Below, piece after piece: positions 17,474-25,002 of a stretch of 52,423 nt of DNA. The DNA is taken from assembly GCA_023664685.1 (NCBI GenBank), contig JAMPFC010000005.1, positions 1-52,423 of the forward strand, written 5' to 3'. This DNA is from Roseburia sp. GTDB taxonomy: Bacteria; Bacillota; Clostridia; Lachnospirales; Lachnospiraceae. Within the stretch, counting starts at the first letter, position 1. Each line of letters starts with the position of its first letter. The notes beneath the pieces are model-generated. The model ran no database searches. It saw only the letters and a list, made by a program, of their open reading frames with translations, and was not told the origin of the DNA. A program made the translations under genes and the position numbers.

Positions 17474-17536
17474 ATGGAAGAATTTTGGGAATGTCTATTG
17501 ATCGCATGTTTACAAAAGAAATTTAACCTAAAATGA
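17474..17536 (+). CDS. Possible 20-residue hydrophobic peptide
   Basis: ATG at 17474 opens a 20-codon frame, MEEFWECLLIACLQKKFNLK, ending TGA at 17534-17536. It has a hydrophobic core and a basic end. There is no clear ribosome site, so coding is doubtful. What draws attention is the strong terminator-like hairpin 2 bases later, in a stretch where no other plus-strand gene needs one. It could also be the tail of a lost gene. Confidence 0.2.
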   Translation: MEEFWECLLIACLQKKFNLK

Positions 17537-17538
17537 GT

Positions 17539-17568
17539 GAGAGCCTTGAAACAAAGTTCAAGGCTCTC
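17539..17568 (+). terminator. Perfect 12-bp hairpin, orphan terminator
   Basis: GAGAGCCTTGAA (17539-17550), a 6-base loop, TTCAAGGCTCTC (17557-17568), then CTTTCAATTTTG. It looks like a rho-independent terminator reading plus, yet the only candidate upstream on that strand is the 20-codon frame or an unannotated small RNA. Confidence 0.6.
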
Positions 17569-17738
17569 CTTTCAATTTTGGATATAAATTTATTAAACAG
17601 TCAATTATATTGTAGCATACTTTTCGTTTTTGTCAAGAAAAAAATCTGCTTCTTTATGAATTTTTTTCGATTTTTTCAACAAAGCAACAGCCCCTTTAAA
17701 ATCAAACTCCCGGGAATTTAATCCATAACAGGAAAACC

Positions 17739-17767
17739 TTGACATAAAATATACGGATAATTATAAT
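17739..17767 (+). promoter_or_regulatory. Consensus sigma-A promoter of kdgK
   Basis: TTGACA (17739-17744), 17-base spacer, TATAAT (17762-17767): an exact consensus promoter 49 bases before the kdgK ATG. No operator palindrome is obvious. Confidence 0.85.
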
Positions 17768-17816
17768 CATTATTAGAGATTAACTATATATATCATATAT
17801 GATGGAGGGAAAAGAA

Positions 17817-18842
17817 ATGTCAAAAAAAGTTGTAACATTCGGGGAGATTATGCTGCGTCTTGCACCGGAAGGATACTATCGTTTTGTACAGGCAGAGTCC
17901 TATGGGGCTACTTACGGAGGCGGTGAAGCAAATGTAGCAGTTTCACTTGCTAATTATGGAATGGATGCCAGTTTTGTCACAAAACTTCCGGCTCATGAGA
18001 TCGGACAAGCAGGGATCAACGCCCTTCGCCGATATGGCGTAGATACAAAGGATATCGCCAGAGGAGGCGACCGCGTCGGTATTTATTATCTGGAAAAAGG
18101 AGCGAGCCAGAGACCATCCAAAGTCATTTATGACCGCGCCGGTTCTTCCATCGCCACCGCTACTACGAAAGATTTTGACTGGAACCGTATTTTTGACGAT
18201 GCTGACTGGTTCCATTTTACAGGGATCACGCCGGCTCTTGGCGATAACGTAGCTGCCATCTGTCTGGAGGCATGCAAAGCAGCCAAAGAAAAAGGAATTA
18301 CCGTAAGCTGCGATCTGAACTATCGGAACAAATTATGGACAAAAGAAAAAGCCGGTCAGGTCATGGGCGAGCTTTGCAAATATGTTGACGTATGCATTTC
18401 CAATGAAGAGGACGCCAATGATGTATTCGGGATCAAGGCTGCCGGAACCGACGTCACCGCCGGTCAGGTAAACCACGAAGGTTACAAAGACGTTGCCAAA
18501 CAGTTAGCCGACCGTTTTGGTTTCAGCAAAGTAGCCATCACACTCCGTACCTCCATCTCAGCAAACGACAATAAATGGGCGGCTATGCTCTACGATGGAA
18601 ACGACTATTATTTCTCAAAGCAGTACCTCATGCACATTGTCGACCGCGTCGGGGGCGGCGATTCTTTCGGCGGCGGGCTCATCTATTCCTGCCTGCAGGA
18701 CATGGCACCACAGGACATTATCGAATTTGCTGTCGCTGCAAGCTGCCTCAAACACAGCATCGAGGGCGACTTCAATCAAGTATCCGTCGATGAAGTAATG
18801 AAACTTGCCGGCGGCGATGCATCCGGACGGGTACAGCGATAA
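17817..18842 (+). CDS. kdgK: PfkB family sugar kinase, probably 2-keto-3-deoxygluconate kinase
   Basis: 341 residues. PfkB/ribokinase fold with the N-terminal VVTFGEIMLRLAPEGYYRF, the glycine motif YGGGEANVAVSLA and the catalytic C-terminal motif DRVGGGDSFGGGL (Asp at about 282). The wording of these motifs matches 2-dehydro-3-deoxygluconokinase of the Entner-Doudoroff/pectin route, although other PfkB sugars are possible because no kdgA or uronate genes are adjacent. The ATG at 17817 has GGAGGG 7 bases upstream. Its last 22 codons and following terminator recur at 21817-21993 with only synonymous changes in the codons, so this gene end marks a recombination boundary. Confidence 0.85.
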   Translation: MSKKVVTFGEIMLRLAPEGYYRFVQAESYGATYGGGEANVAVSLANYGMDASFVTKLPAHEIGQAGINALRRYGVDTKDIARGGDRVGIYYLEKGASQRPSKVIYDRAGSSIATATTKDFDWNRIFDDADWFHFTGITPALGDNVAAICLEACKAAKEKGITVSCDLNYRNKLWTKEKAGQVMGELCKYVDVCISNEEDANDVFGIKAAGTDVTAGQVNHEGYKDVAKQLADRFGFSKVAITLRTSISANDNKWAAMLYDGNDYYFSKQYLMHIVDRVGGGDSFGGGLIYSCLQDMAPQDIIEFAVAASCLKHSIEGDFNQVSVDEVMKLAGGDASGRVQR

Positions 18843-18960
18843 ATCTTCAAAATATTCTGTATTAGCTAGCGATACTGATAAAATCACGAAAATAAAATAC
18901 TGGATAATAGAGTAGAAAAAGAGAATGTTTCAATTTCATTTTATTGAAGCATTCTCTTTA
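18773..18960 (+). repeat. kdgK-tail repeat, copy 1 (in the intact gene)
   Basis: Last 22 codons of kdgK plus about 115 bases of 3' flank with the terminator. It aligns along its length with 21816-21993. Between the copies the coding part differs at seven third-codon positions and nowhere else, while the flank differs by scattered substitutions. Confidence 0.85.
18921..18956 (+). terminator. kdgK terminator
   Basis: Stem GAGAATGTTTCAAT (18921-18934) pairs with ATTGAAGCATTCTC (18943-18956), 14 bp with one G-T wobble, then TTTATTAAG. It can also stop the convergent XRE gene. Confidence 0.8.
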
Positions 18961-18979
18961 TTAAGTATGCAAATACAAT

Positions 18980-19315
18980 TTATTCATAATATTTATCTAA
19001 CGATATCTTGGTTGATCTTATTACATCAATGATCACGTTTAATTGCTTGACAGAACAAGAATCAATCAATTCCAATAATTCCTGTTGAATCGTAGTTTTA
19101 TTTATCTGTGGATGTTCATATATGATTGCATCTGTCTGCACGGAAAGAACATCCGCAATCCTTACCAGAGCCGATAAACTCATCTTCGTATTCCCTGTCT
19201 CAATATGGCTCATATGAGTTACAGAAATCCCCGCTTTTTCTGCTAGCTGCTCTTGGGAAAGGTTCAAAGCCTTTCGGTATCTCCGGATCCGTTGCCCGAT
19301 TTCATAATAATTCAT
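18980..19315 (-). CDS. XRE family transcriptional regulator
   Basis: 111 residues. The N-terminal Cro/CI helix-turn-helix (IGQRIRRYRKALNLSQEQLA, then GISVTHMSHIETGNTKMSLS) fills residues 5-60; the C-terminal half (EHPQINKTTIQQELLELIDS) is a helical dimer or effector part without catalytic motifs. It is divergent from the LRR exoprotein gene across a 125-base region carrying three copies of a CCTATA-type motif, so it probably controls that gene and itself. It lies inside the islet bounded by the kdgK-tail repeats, and its terminator region is shared with kdgK. Confidence 0.9.
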   Translation of the reverse strand: MNYYEIGQRIRRYRKALNLSQEQLAEKAGISVTHMSHIETGNTKMSLSALVRIADVLSVQTDAIIYEHPQINKTTIQQELLELIDSCSVKQLNVIIDVIRSTKISLDKYYE

Positions 19316-19326
19316 TCACATCACCG

Positions 19327-19412
19327 CCTATATAATTAAAATATACTTGAATTGTATAGGCATTTATGTTATATTTGAATATATTGTATGGGCTAAAATA
19401 TGCCTATATAGT
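19327..19412. promoter_or_regulatory. Divergent XRE/LRR control region with repeated operator motif
   Basis: CCTATATAATT (19327-19337), its near-inverse AATTGTATAGG (19350-19360) and a third copy CCTATATAGTT (19403-19413) lie between the two divergent genes. A plausible promoter for the LRR gene is TTGTAT (19385-19390), 16 bases, TATAGT (19407-19412); its -10 is overlaid by the third copy. This is the layout expected for repression by the adjacent XRE protein, but binding is an inference. Confidence 0.5.
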
Positions 19413-19440
19413 TCAATTATATAATAAAGGAGAACTAATT

Positions 19441-21801
19441 ATGACATCAAAAAAACAAATAATTACATGTTTGCTGACTTTCGCCCTGTTGCTTGGCATG
19501 TTTCCTAGCACCGAGGCATTCGCCGCAAAAAAAGTAAGCCTAAACACTAAGAATCTAACTATCACAGAGGGAAAAAGCAAGACACTCAAAGTCAAAAACA
19601 CAAAGAAAAAAGCAACATGGAAAATCTTATCTGGTAAAAAATATATTACCTTAAAGAAAAAAGGCAGAGTGGCTGCAACAATCAAGGGAAAGAAAAAAGG
19701 GACTGCAAAAGTGCAGGCAACTGTACAAAAGAAAAAGCTGACCTGCAAAATAACGATAAAAAGTTCCAAAAAGAAAACACATAAATCAATCTCCCCAACA
19801 TTCCTACCAACACCATCTGAAGTAACCGCCACTCCTGTTTCTACAAACACGCCTACACTCATTGGTTCACATGAACATGATGTGGCAACATTAAAAAAAT
19901 TAATTGCAGAACAACAAGAACGGGGAGCACGCGTTAGTACAGATATAAACAATCGAGACTATACATGGGAAGATGGTAAACTAGTGGGAATTGATTGGTC
20001 TTATCAGGGCTTAACAGGTGAACTAGATGTGTCAGAACTCGTTAATTTAACAAAGTTAGAGTGCTATTACAATGAACTAAGCAGCTTGAACGTATCTGGA
20101 AATGTAAATTTAACAGTTTTGGACTGTGATTCGACCACATTAACCAACTTAGATGTATCCCAAAATATAAATTTAACAGACTTGAACTGTAGCAGTAACC
20201 GATTAACCAACTTAGATATATCCCATAACGTAAATTTAACAGACTTGAATTGTATGGATAACCAACTAACAAACTTAGATATATCCAAAAATATAAATTT
20301 GACATACTTAAATTGTGGACTTAACCAACTAAACAACTTAGATGTGTCGAAAAATATAGGCTTGGAAGATTTATATTGCTACGGAAACCAATTAACAAAT
20401 ATAGACATATCCCAAAATGTAAATTTGACATACTTACATTGTGGGGATAATCAGCTAAATAGCTTAGATGCATCCTATAATGAAAATTTAACACGTTTAG
20501 ACTGCAGATTTAACCAACTAAGCACCCTAAACATATCTTGCAATATAAATTTAACAGACTTGGATTGTGGATTTAACCAACTAAGCACCCTAGACATATC
20601 TTGCAATATAAATTTAACAGACTTGGATTGTGGATTTAACCAACTAAATAGCTTAGATGTATCCAAAAATATAAGTTTGGAAACTTTAGACTGTCAACAT
20701 AATCTGTTAAACAATTTGGATATATCCAAAAATGTGAATCTATACTCATTACATTGTGACCAGAATACATTAAGTAATTTAGATGTATCAAAAAACGTAA
20801 ACCTAAAAGTATTATCCTGTGATGACACCGTTATTATTGTAGGACGACCTACCTCATCAGATACACCAGACAATTTAAACGATCAAGACGTAACTGCTTT
20901 AAAAAACTTGATTCGTTTACAACGAGAACGCGGTGCAACTGTCAGCGAAGATTTAAATAGTGATGAATATACGTGGGAAGAAGGTCGATTGACAGAAATT
21001 TGCTGGATCAATGCAGATTTGTCTGATGAATTGGATATGTCAGAACTTACAAATTTGAAAGTGTTAAATTGTAATAGCAACCAATTAACTAATTTGGATG
21101 TATCTGAGAATGTAAATTTGATAGACTTAGCTTGCGGTAACAACCAATTAACAAATTTAGATGTATCCAAAAATGTGAATCTAACAGTGCTAGATTGTAA
21201 CGAAAACCAATTAACCAACTTAGATGTGTCCAAAAATGTGAATTTGACAATGTTATTCTGCAGTTATAATCAATTAAATGAATTAAATTTATCCAAAAAT
21301 TTGAATTTGGCAACCTTATTCTGTGATTATAATCAGCTTAAAAATCTAGATATATCAAAAAATGTGAATTTGACAGATTTTGCATGCTCTAATAACCAAT
21401 TAACTAATTTAGATGTGTCCAAAAATACAGACTTGACGATATTAGAATGCAATGATAATCAATTAAATAATTTAAATGTATCAGGGAATATAAATATGAC
21501 AGAGTTACAGTGCCAAAAAAACCAACTAACAAGTTTAGATGTATCTAAAAATGTAAATTTAGAGTACTTAGAGTGCAGTAACAACCAACTAACTAATTTA
21601 GATGTATCTAAGAATGGGAGTTTATGCAGCTTATATTGCGGCAACAACCGATTAACTAATTTAGATGTATCTAAGAATGTGAATTTATTCTTCTTATCAT
21701 GCAAGGGTAATCAACTAAGTACCCTAGATGTGTCCCAAAACACAAACTTGTATGGTTTAAGCTGTGATGATACCGTTATTGTCAAAGGTTATAATAAATA
21801 A
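19441..21801 (+). CDS. Secreted cysteine-rich leucine-rich-repeat protein
   Basis: 786 residues. A signal peptide (MTSKKQIITCLLTFALLLGM, cleavage near AFAA) is followed by a lysine-rich Ig-like (Big_2-type) domain at about 28-120. Then come two modules, each opening with a related helical cap (ATLKKLIAEQQERGA / TALKNLIRLQRERGA, each followed by YTWE) and an LRR array of 21-residue units, consensus LxxLxCxxNQLTNLDVSKNV: 13 units, then 12, each array closing with CDDTVI. All 25 units carry a Cys at one fixed position. No LPXTG, SLH or other anchor is visible, so it is probably released or held by the basic Ig domain. AAAGGAG precedes the ATG. It is much more AT-rich than kdgK. LRRs of this kind bind proteins or glycans; the target is unknown. 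Confidence 0.9.
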   Translation: MTSKKQIITCLLTFALLLGMFPSTEAFAAKKVSLNTKNLTITEGKSKTLKVKNTKKKATWKILSGKKYITLKKKGRVAATIKGKKKGTAKVQATVQKKKLTCKITIKSSKKKTHKSISPTFLPTPSEVTATPVSTNTPTLIGSHEHDVATLKKLIAEQQERGARVSTDINNRDYTWEDGKLVGIDWSYQGLTGELDVSELVNLTKLECYYNELSSLNVSGNVNLTVLDCDSTTLTNLDVSQNINLTDLNCSSNRLTNLDISHNVNLTDLNCMDNQLTNLDISKNINLTYLNCGLNQLNNLDVSKNIGLEDLYCYGNQLTNIDISQNVNLTYLHCGDNQLNSLDASYNENLTRLDCRFNQLSTLNISCNINLTDLDCGFNQLSTLDISCNINLTDLDCGFNQLNSLDVSKNISLETLDCQHNLLNNLDISKNVNLYSLHCDQNTLSNLDVSKNVNLKVLSCDDTVIIVGRPTSSDTPDNLNDQDVTALKNLIRLQRERGATVSEDLNSDEYTWEEGRLTEICWINADLSDELDMSELTNLKVLNCNSNQLTNLDVSENVNLIDLACGNNQLTNLDVSKNVNLTVLDCNENQLTNLDVSKNVNLTMLFCSYNQLNELNLSKNLNLATLFCDYNQLKNLDISKNVNLTDFACSNNQLTNLDVSKNTDLTILECNDNQLNNLNVSGNINMTELQCQKNQLTSLDVSKNVNLEYLECSNNQLTNLDVSKNGSLCSLYCGNNRLTNLDVSKNVNLFFLSCKGNQLSTLDVSQNTNLYGLSCDDTVIVKGYNK
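20518..20646 (+). repeat. Near-identical tandem 63-bp units within the LRR array
   Basis: Units 9 and 10 of the first array (about 20518-20583 and 20581-20646) are identical in DNA over 63 bases except for one A/G. The other units share the protein pattern but differ in codons, so this pair is a recent duplication and shows that the array is still changing length. Confidence 0.8.
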
Positions 21802-21815
21802 CCCCTTACACATCA

Positions 21816-21993
21816 CAATCAGGTATCCGTCGACGAGGTGATGAAACTTGCCGGAGGTGATGCATCCGGACGGGTACAGCGGTAAATATTCTAAATATTC
21901 CGTATTCACTAGCGATACTGATAAAATCGCGAAAATCAAATACCGGATAATAGAGTAGAAAAAGAGAATGTTTCAATTTTGGAACATTCCCTT
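21816..21993 (+). repeat. kdgK-tail repeat, copy 2 (detached 3' end)
   Basis: Bases 21817-21885 read as the final codons of kdgK (NQVSVDEVMKLAGGDASGRV, then QR and TAA) with no start and no upstream gene body, followed by a diverged copy of the kdgK flank and terminator (stem near 21966-21989). Against copy 1 there are seven codon differences (CAA/CAG, GAT/GAC, GAA/GAG, GTA/GTG, GGC/GGA, GGC/GGT, CGA/CGG), all silent. It is a gene fragment, not a functional gene. Confidence 0.85.
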
Positions 21994-21994
21994 T
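21964..21994 (+). terminator. Terminator in the detached kdgK tail
   Basis: GAATGTTTCAA (21966-21976) pairs with TTGGAACATTC (21979-21989), one wobble, then CCTTTACTATTTTTG. It would serve the LRR gene. Confidence 0.65.
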
Positions 21995-22023
21995 ACTATT
22001 TTTGCAAGAATTATGATAAAATA

Positions 22024-22203
22024 GTCTCAGCAAAGCTGAGCCATGCAAGTTGCTATCGCAACTTGAAATGCACAGAAAGCATGAGTGCAATCAGCAGATT
22101 ACAGACAAATAGCTGCTTACAGATGATTTTGTCTGTAATCTGCTGATTATGTGAGTGTCAACGAACACCGAAAAACCGTAGGTTTTGAGGTAGGCACTCA
22201 TGC
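22024..22203 (+). ncRNA. Highly structured non-coding stretch, candidate RNA or repeat element
   Basis: Successive hairpins fill 180 bases: CTCAGC/GCTGAG (about 22026-22040), CAAGTTGC/GCAACTTG (22046-22065), an outer GCATGAGTGC/GCACTCATGC (22079-22088 with 22194-22203) enclosing a perfect 21-bp stem (22089-22109 with 22128-22148, 18-base loop), and AAAACC/GGTTTT (near 22173-22186). No reading frame of size runs through it. Part of it recurs near 43345-43386. It may be a structured RNA, the leader of the CPBP gene or a palindromic mobile repeat; a promoter is not clear. Confidence 0.4.
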
Positions 22204-22254
22204 ATAATAGTTATAATATGATTTACCGAAACAGATTCAATGGGGGGTTATGTT

Positions 22255-22908
22255 GTGGAAAAGGAAAAAAACACATTAAGAATCAGTCATGCTATTTTAT
22301 GGGTAGCTGCTTGGTTTGGGATTATGCTTTTTTATACATTTCTAAATGCAGCCATTTGGAGAAAAGCATTTCCAGATTACGCAGAATGGATAAATATTAT
22401 AGTTATCATAATATGTGCGGTTGGATTTATTTGCCTGCTCAAAAGTAAATATGAAATAAATTTATTATCAAATGCCACGCCAATGGGCATTCTTTTGGCT
22501 ATATTTTGTTCCATCCTGTTTTTCTTTCTTTTAGATCAATGTCTGGATCCTATATTTGAAAGTATTTTTCCACAAAGCGAGCAGGACTATCAAGAGATGA
22601 TCCAAAGTCTGGTTAAGTCACCTGTCACAAGCCTATTACAAATATGTATTATTGCCCCCGTCACAGAAGAAATTTTAATGCGTGGATTTGTATTGGGCGA
22701 ATTAAAAGACACCTGCGGAGTTATGCCGGCATTATTTATTTCTGCTTTGCTTTTTGCACTCCTGCACTTTAATATGGTACAAACTTTATCAGCCTTTGTG
22801 TGCGGCATTGTATTAGGATTACTTTATATAAAAACTAACTCCATCCCCTGCTGTATCATTGCACATTGCGGATATAATTTAATATCTTACATCATGCTTT
22901 TTTCTTAG
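22255..22908 (+). CDS. CPBP family intramembrane metalloprotease
   Basis: About 217 residues with six or so membrane segments. The family motifs are present: EEILMRGF (the EExxxR motif, about 140-147), LHFNM for the metal-binding His and a final IAHCGYN. CPBP (Abi) proteins cleave membrane substrates; in Firmicutes they are often linked to bacteriocin self-immunity or protein processing, which cannot be decided here. I favour a GTG start at 22255, 7 bases after a G-rich site (GGGGGG, 22242-22247); the ATG at 22240 would lie upstream of that site. It follows the structured non-coding stretch. Confidence 0.85.
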   Translation: MEKEKNTLRISHAILWVAAWFGIMLFYTFLNAAIWRKAFPDYAEWINIIVIIICAVGFICLLKSKYEINLLSNATPMGILLAIFCSILFFFLLDQCLDPIFESIFPQSEQDYQEMIQSLVKSPVTSLLQICIIAPVTEEILMRGFVLGELKDTCGVMPALFISALLFALLHFNMVQTLSAFVCGIVLGLLYIKTNSIPCCIIAHCGYNLISYIMLFS

Positions 22909-22954
22909 CATCTCAAATCACAAAACGACTTCCCCTCGAATACTCCCCAGAAGC

Positions 22955-23074
22955 AGCAACACGTTCTTTTGGGAGACTTGTGAATCCGTCAGTGTCAGAA
23001 TCATGTACTCTATGATTCGACACTGCTACGTGATTCACCTAGCGCAAGCGGTCTCCCAAAAAGAACGTGTTGCT
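22955..23074. repeat. 120-bp imperfect palindrome, MITE-like or double terminator
   Basis: Arms AGCAACACGTTC...GGGAGAC (22955-22977) and its inverse (23051-23074) match over 23 bases with one extra base. Inside, GTGAATC/GATTCAC and CAGTGTC-GAATCAT/ATGATTC-GACACTG pair further, so nearly the whole segment folds on itself. It fills the gap between the convergent CPBP and deacetylase genes and reaches the deacetylase stop codon. Confidence 0.7.
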
Positions 23075-23876
23075 ACCTCCTCCACTGCTCCGGAAACATA
23101 TACTCCTTCCTCTCCGCAAGTGTCCCAAACGAATACCCCTTTTCAGCGATCAGGTCAATGACCTCGCCGAGTACGGACGCCGTATTCTGCATCGTATTGG
23201 AATCGTGTAAAAGGATGATCGGCTCGTCATATTTTTCAAGATCCTTCGCCACATTCCGGTAAATGACTGCTTTGGGGACACCCCTGCCCACCGAGTCCTC
23301 GCCGGAGACATTCCAGTCAAAACTCGTCACATTTATCTTTTGAAGCTTCTGCACGATATCATCTACGATCGGGCAGACATAGCGGTTATTGCTGCCCCAC
23401 GGAAAGCGATGGAGTTTCGGTGCCGCCCCCGTCACCTCCCGGATCCGGTCGCTGCACCGGTTAAAATCCTCAAAAAACGCAGTTTCATCACAGTACATCT
23501 CATTCTTTTTATGCGAGTATGTATGTACGCCGATACAATGACCCTCCGCCTTCTCACGCCGGACGATCTCCTCACGTTCGCCGGTAATCTCATTTCCGAT
23601 TAGAAAAAAAGTCGCTTTGACATTTTTCTTTTTTAACGTATCCAGTATCTCCGGTGTGACCTCACTAGGCCCATCATCAAATGTCAGATATGCGGTCTTC
23701 TCTGCCTCACCTTTCACTGCCGCTTTACTGGCTGGCGAGCCACTCGCCGCCGGCGCACCCGCTGTCGTCTCCCCGCTTTTACTCTCCTGCATATTTTTAC
23801 AAAATTCCGAAAACATCATTACGCCAAGTAAACATACGCATACAACATAAAGTATCCGTTTCACCTGATCACCCAT
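23073..23876 (-). CDS. Membrane-anchored polysaccharide deacetylase (NodB domain)
   Basis: 267 residues. An N-terminal signal-anchor (RILYVVCVCLLGVMMF) and an Ala/Ser/Gly linker precede a NodB domain with all five motifs: TFDDGPSEVTP (catalytic base and metal Asp), HTYSHKK (metal His pair), RFPWGSNN, FDWNVSGED and IILLHDS. It is probably a peptidoglycan N-acetylglucosamine or exopolysaccharide deacetylase acting outside the membrane, a modification that can give lysozyme resistance. The ATG at 23876 (MGDQVKR) follows AAGGAT; a longer frame upstream lacks a site. It stands alone, downstream of the ABC operon. Confidence 0.9.
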   Translation of the reverse strand: MGDQVKRILYVVCVCLLGVMMFSEFCKNMQESKSGETTAGAPAASGSPASKAAVKGEAEKTAYLTFDDGPSEVTPEILDTLKKKNVKATFFLIGNEITGEREEIVRREKAEGHCIGVHTYSHKKNEMYCDETAFFEDFNRCSDRIREVTGAAPKLHRFPWGSNNRYVCPIVDDIVQKLQKINVTSFDWNVSGEDSVGRGVPKAVIYRNVAKDLEKYDEPIILLHDSNTMQNTASVLGEVIDLIAEKGYSFGTLAERKEYMFPEQWRR

Positions 23877-23946
23877 ACACGTATCCTTAATCTGTATTAT
23901 ATGCTGGAGAATGCAAAATGTTACACCGCACGGAGTTTTGTGCAAA

Positions 23947-23981
23947 TCAAATACCCCGCAGCAGAGCAACGGGGTATTTGA
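23947..23981 (-). terminator. Terminator after the sugar ABC operon
   Basis: TCAAATACCCCG (23947-23958) and CGGGGTATTTGA (23970-23981) form a perfect 12-bp stem with an 11-base loop, downstream of the minus-strand permease gene. Confidence 0.65.
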
Positions 23982-24092
23982 CCCGCGCGTTTACGTACGC
24001 GAGAATAAAAGGGAAAGCCGCTACTCCCCGGGTGGGAAATAACAGCTTTCATTTATTGTTACAAAGAATTCACAAGATATTTGTCCCGGCGA

Positions 24093-25001
24093 TCAGCCCT
24101 TTACCGAACCAAGAGCGATACCGCGGATGATAAACTTAGACAGGCACAGATATACAATGATCAATGGAATGATCGCGATACCAAGTACCATGTATACTTC
24201 ACCGAGGTCAAAGTTACCATTTGCCTCTGCCTGAAGTCCCGCGATGATCAGTGGAAGTGTCGCATTCTCACTGTTCGTATCCATCAACAACTGCGGAAGG
24301 AAGTAACTGTTCCAAGATGCTACGAACTGGAAGATCAACTGCACTGCCATCGCCGGTTTGAGGATCGGCATAACCACAAAATTGAAGATATAAAATTCGT
24401 GTCCACCATCAATCCGCCCTGCCTCTACGATCTCCATCGGAAGCGAACTCTCCATATACTGCTTGATGAAGAAGAACACACCCGGCACTGCGATCATCGG
24501 GAAAATCAATGGAACATAGGAATTATAAAGTCCCATGACATTTTTCACCATATCAACGTAACCAAGCGCAGAAACCTGTGTCGGCACCATCAGGACTACC
24601 ATGATGAAAATGAACGCCGCTTTTTTGAGGCGGAAGTCATACGCATACAAACCATATGCGGTCAGAGCTGCCACGTACACACTGAGCAGACAGGATATAG
24701 CCGCCACGATAAAACTGTTTAACATAGCGTGGAATACCGGCCTTGTGCCATCTGCATTATGTCTCAGCACTTTGGACATATTGCTTAAAAAGTTTGAACC
24801 CGGGATCAGGTTAAACGAACTCGACAGAGTAGCATGGTCTTTTGTCAGGTTTACTAACAAAGTGACAAATGGGAATAATGCCAACACACATACCACGATC
24901 AACACCACATAAGCGATTATACGGCGTATGATCAGCATCTGGCGTCCGCGTTTTTCCTGCGTACTGAGCGGTGTCCCGGTTATATCATCGATTACTGCCA
25001 T
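24093..25001 (-). CDS. Sugar ABC transporter permease (MalG-like)
   Basis: 302 residues with six membrane segments. The EAA loop that contacts the ATPase is clear (VEAGRIDGGHEFYIFNFVVM, then PILKP). It forms the channel with the preceding MalF-like subunit. The ATG at 25001 (MAVIDDITG) is chosen because GAGGG stands just before it; it lies within a base or two of the upstream permease stop, so they are coupled. No ATP-binding subunit is encoded here, so a shared MsmX-type ATPase elsewhere is expected. Confidence 0.93.
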   Translation of the reverse strand: MAVIDDITGTPLSTQEKRGRQMLIIRRIIAYVVLIVVCVLALFPFVTLLVNLTKDHATLSSSFNLIPGSNFLSNMSKVLRHNADGTRPVFHAMLNSFIVAAISCLLSVYVAALTAYGLYAYDFRLKKAAFIFIMVVLMVPTQVSALGYVDMVKNVMGLYNSYVPLIFPMIAVPGVFFFIKQYMESSLPMEIVEAGRIDGGHEFYIFNFVVMPILKPAMAVQLIFQFVASWNSYFLPQLLMDTNSENATLPLIIAGLQAEANGNFDLGEVYMVLGIAIIPLIIVYLCLSKFIIRGIALGSVKG

Positions 25002-25002
25002 A

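Larger units (their letters stand above)
17324..17738. other. AT-rich intergenic stretch between toxin-antitoxin operon and kdgK
   Basis: About 415 bases with no normal-sized gene. It holds a short palindrome (AACGG agta CCGTT near 17397-17410), a possible 20-codon reading frame at 17474-17536 and, two bases after its stop, a perfect 12-bp hairpin. The remaining bases to the kdgK promoter show nothing that I can name. Confidence 0.6.

Noticed and set aside
17265-17816. A riboswitch or T-box upstream of kdgK
   Set aside because: The sequence between the consensus promoter and the ATG is only about 45 bases, and the hairpin at 17539 lies upstream of that promoter.
20028-21780. Regular 63-bp repeats that might be read as a CRISPR-like or satellite array
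   Set aside because: The repeats keep one reading frame and encode 21-residue LRR units; there are no spacers and the unit is a multiple of three.
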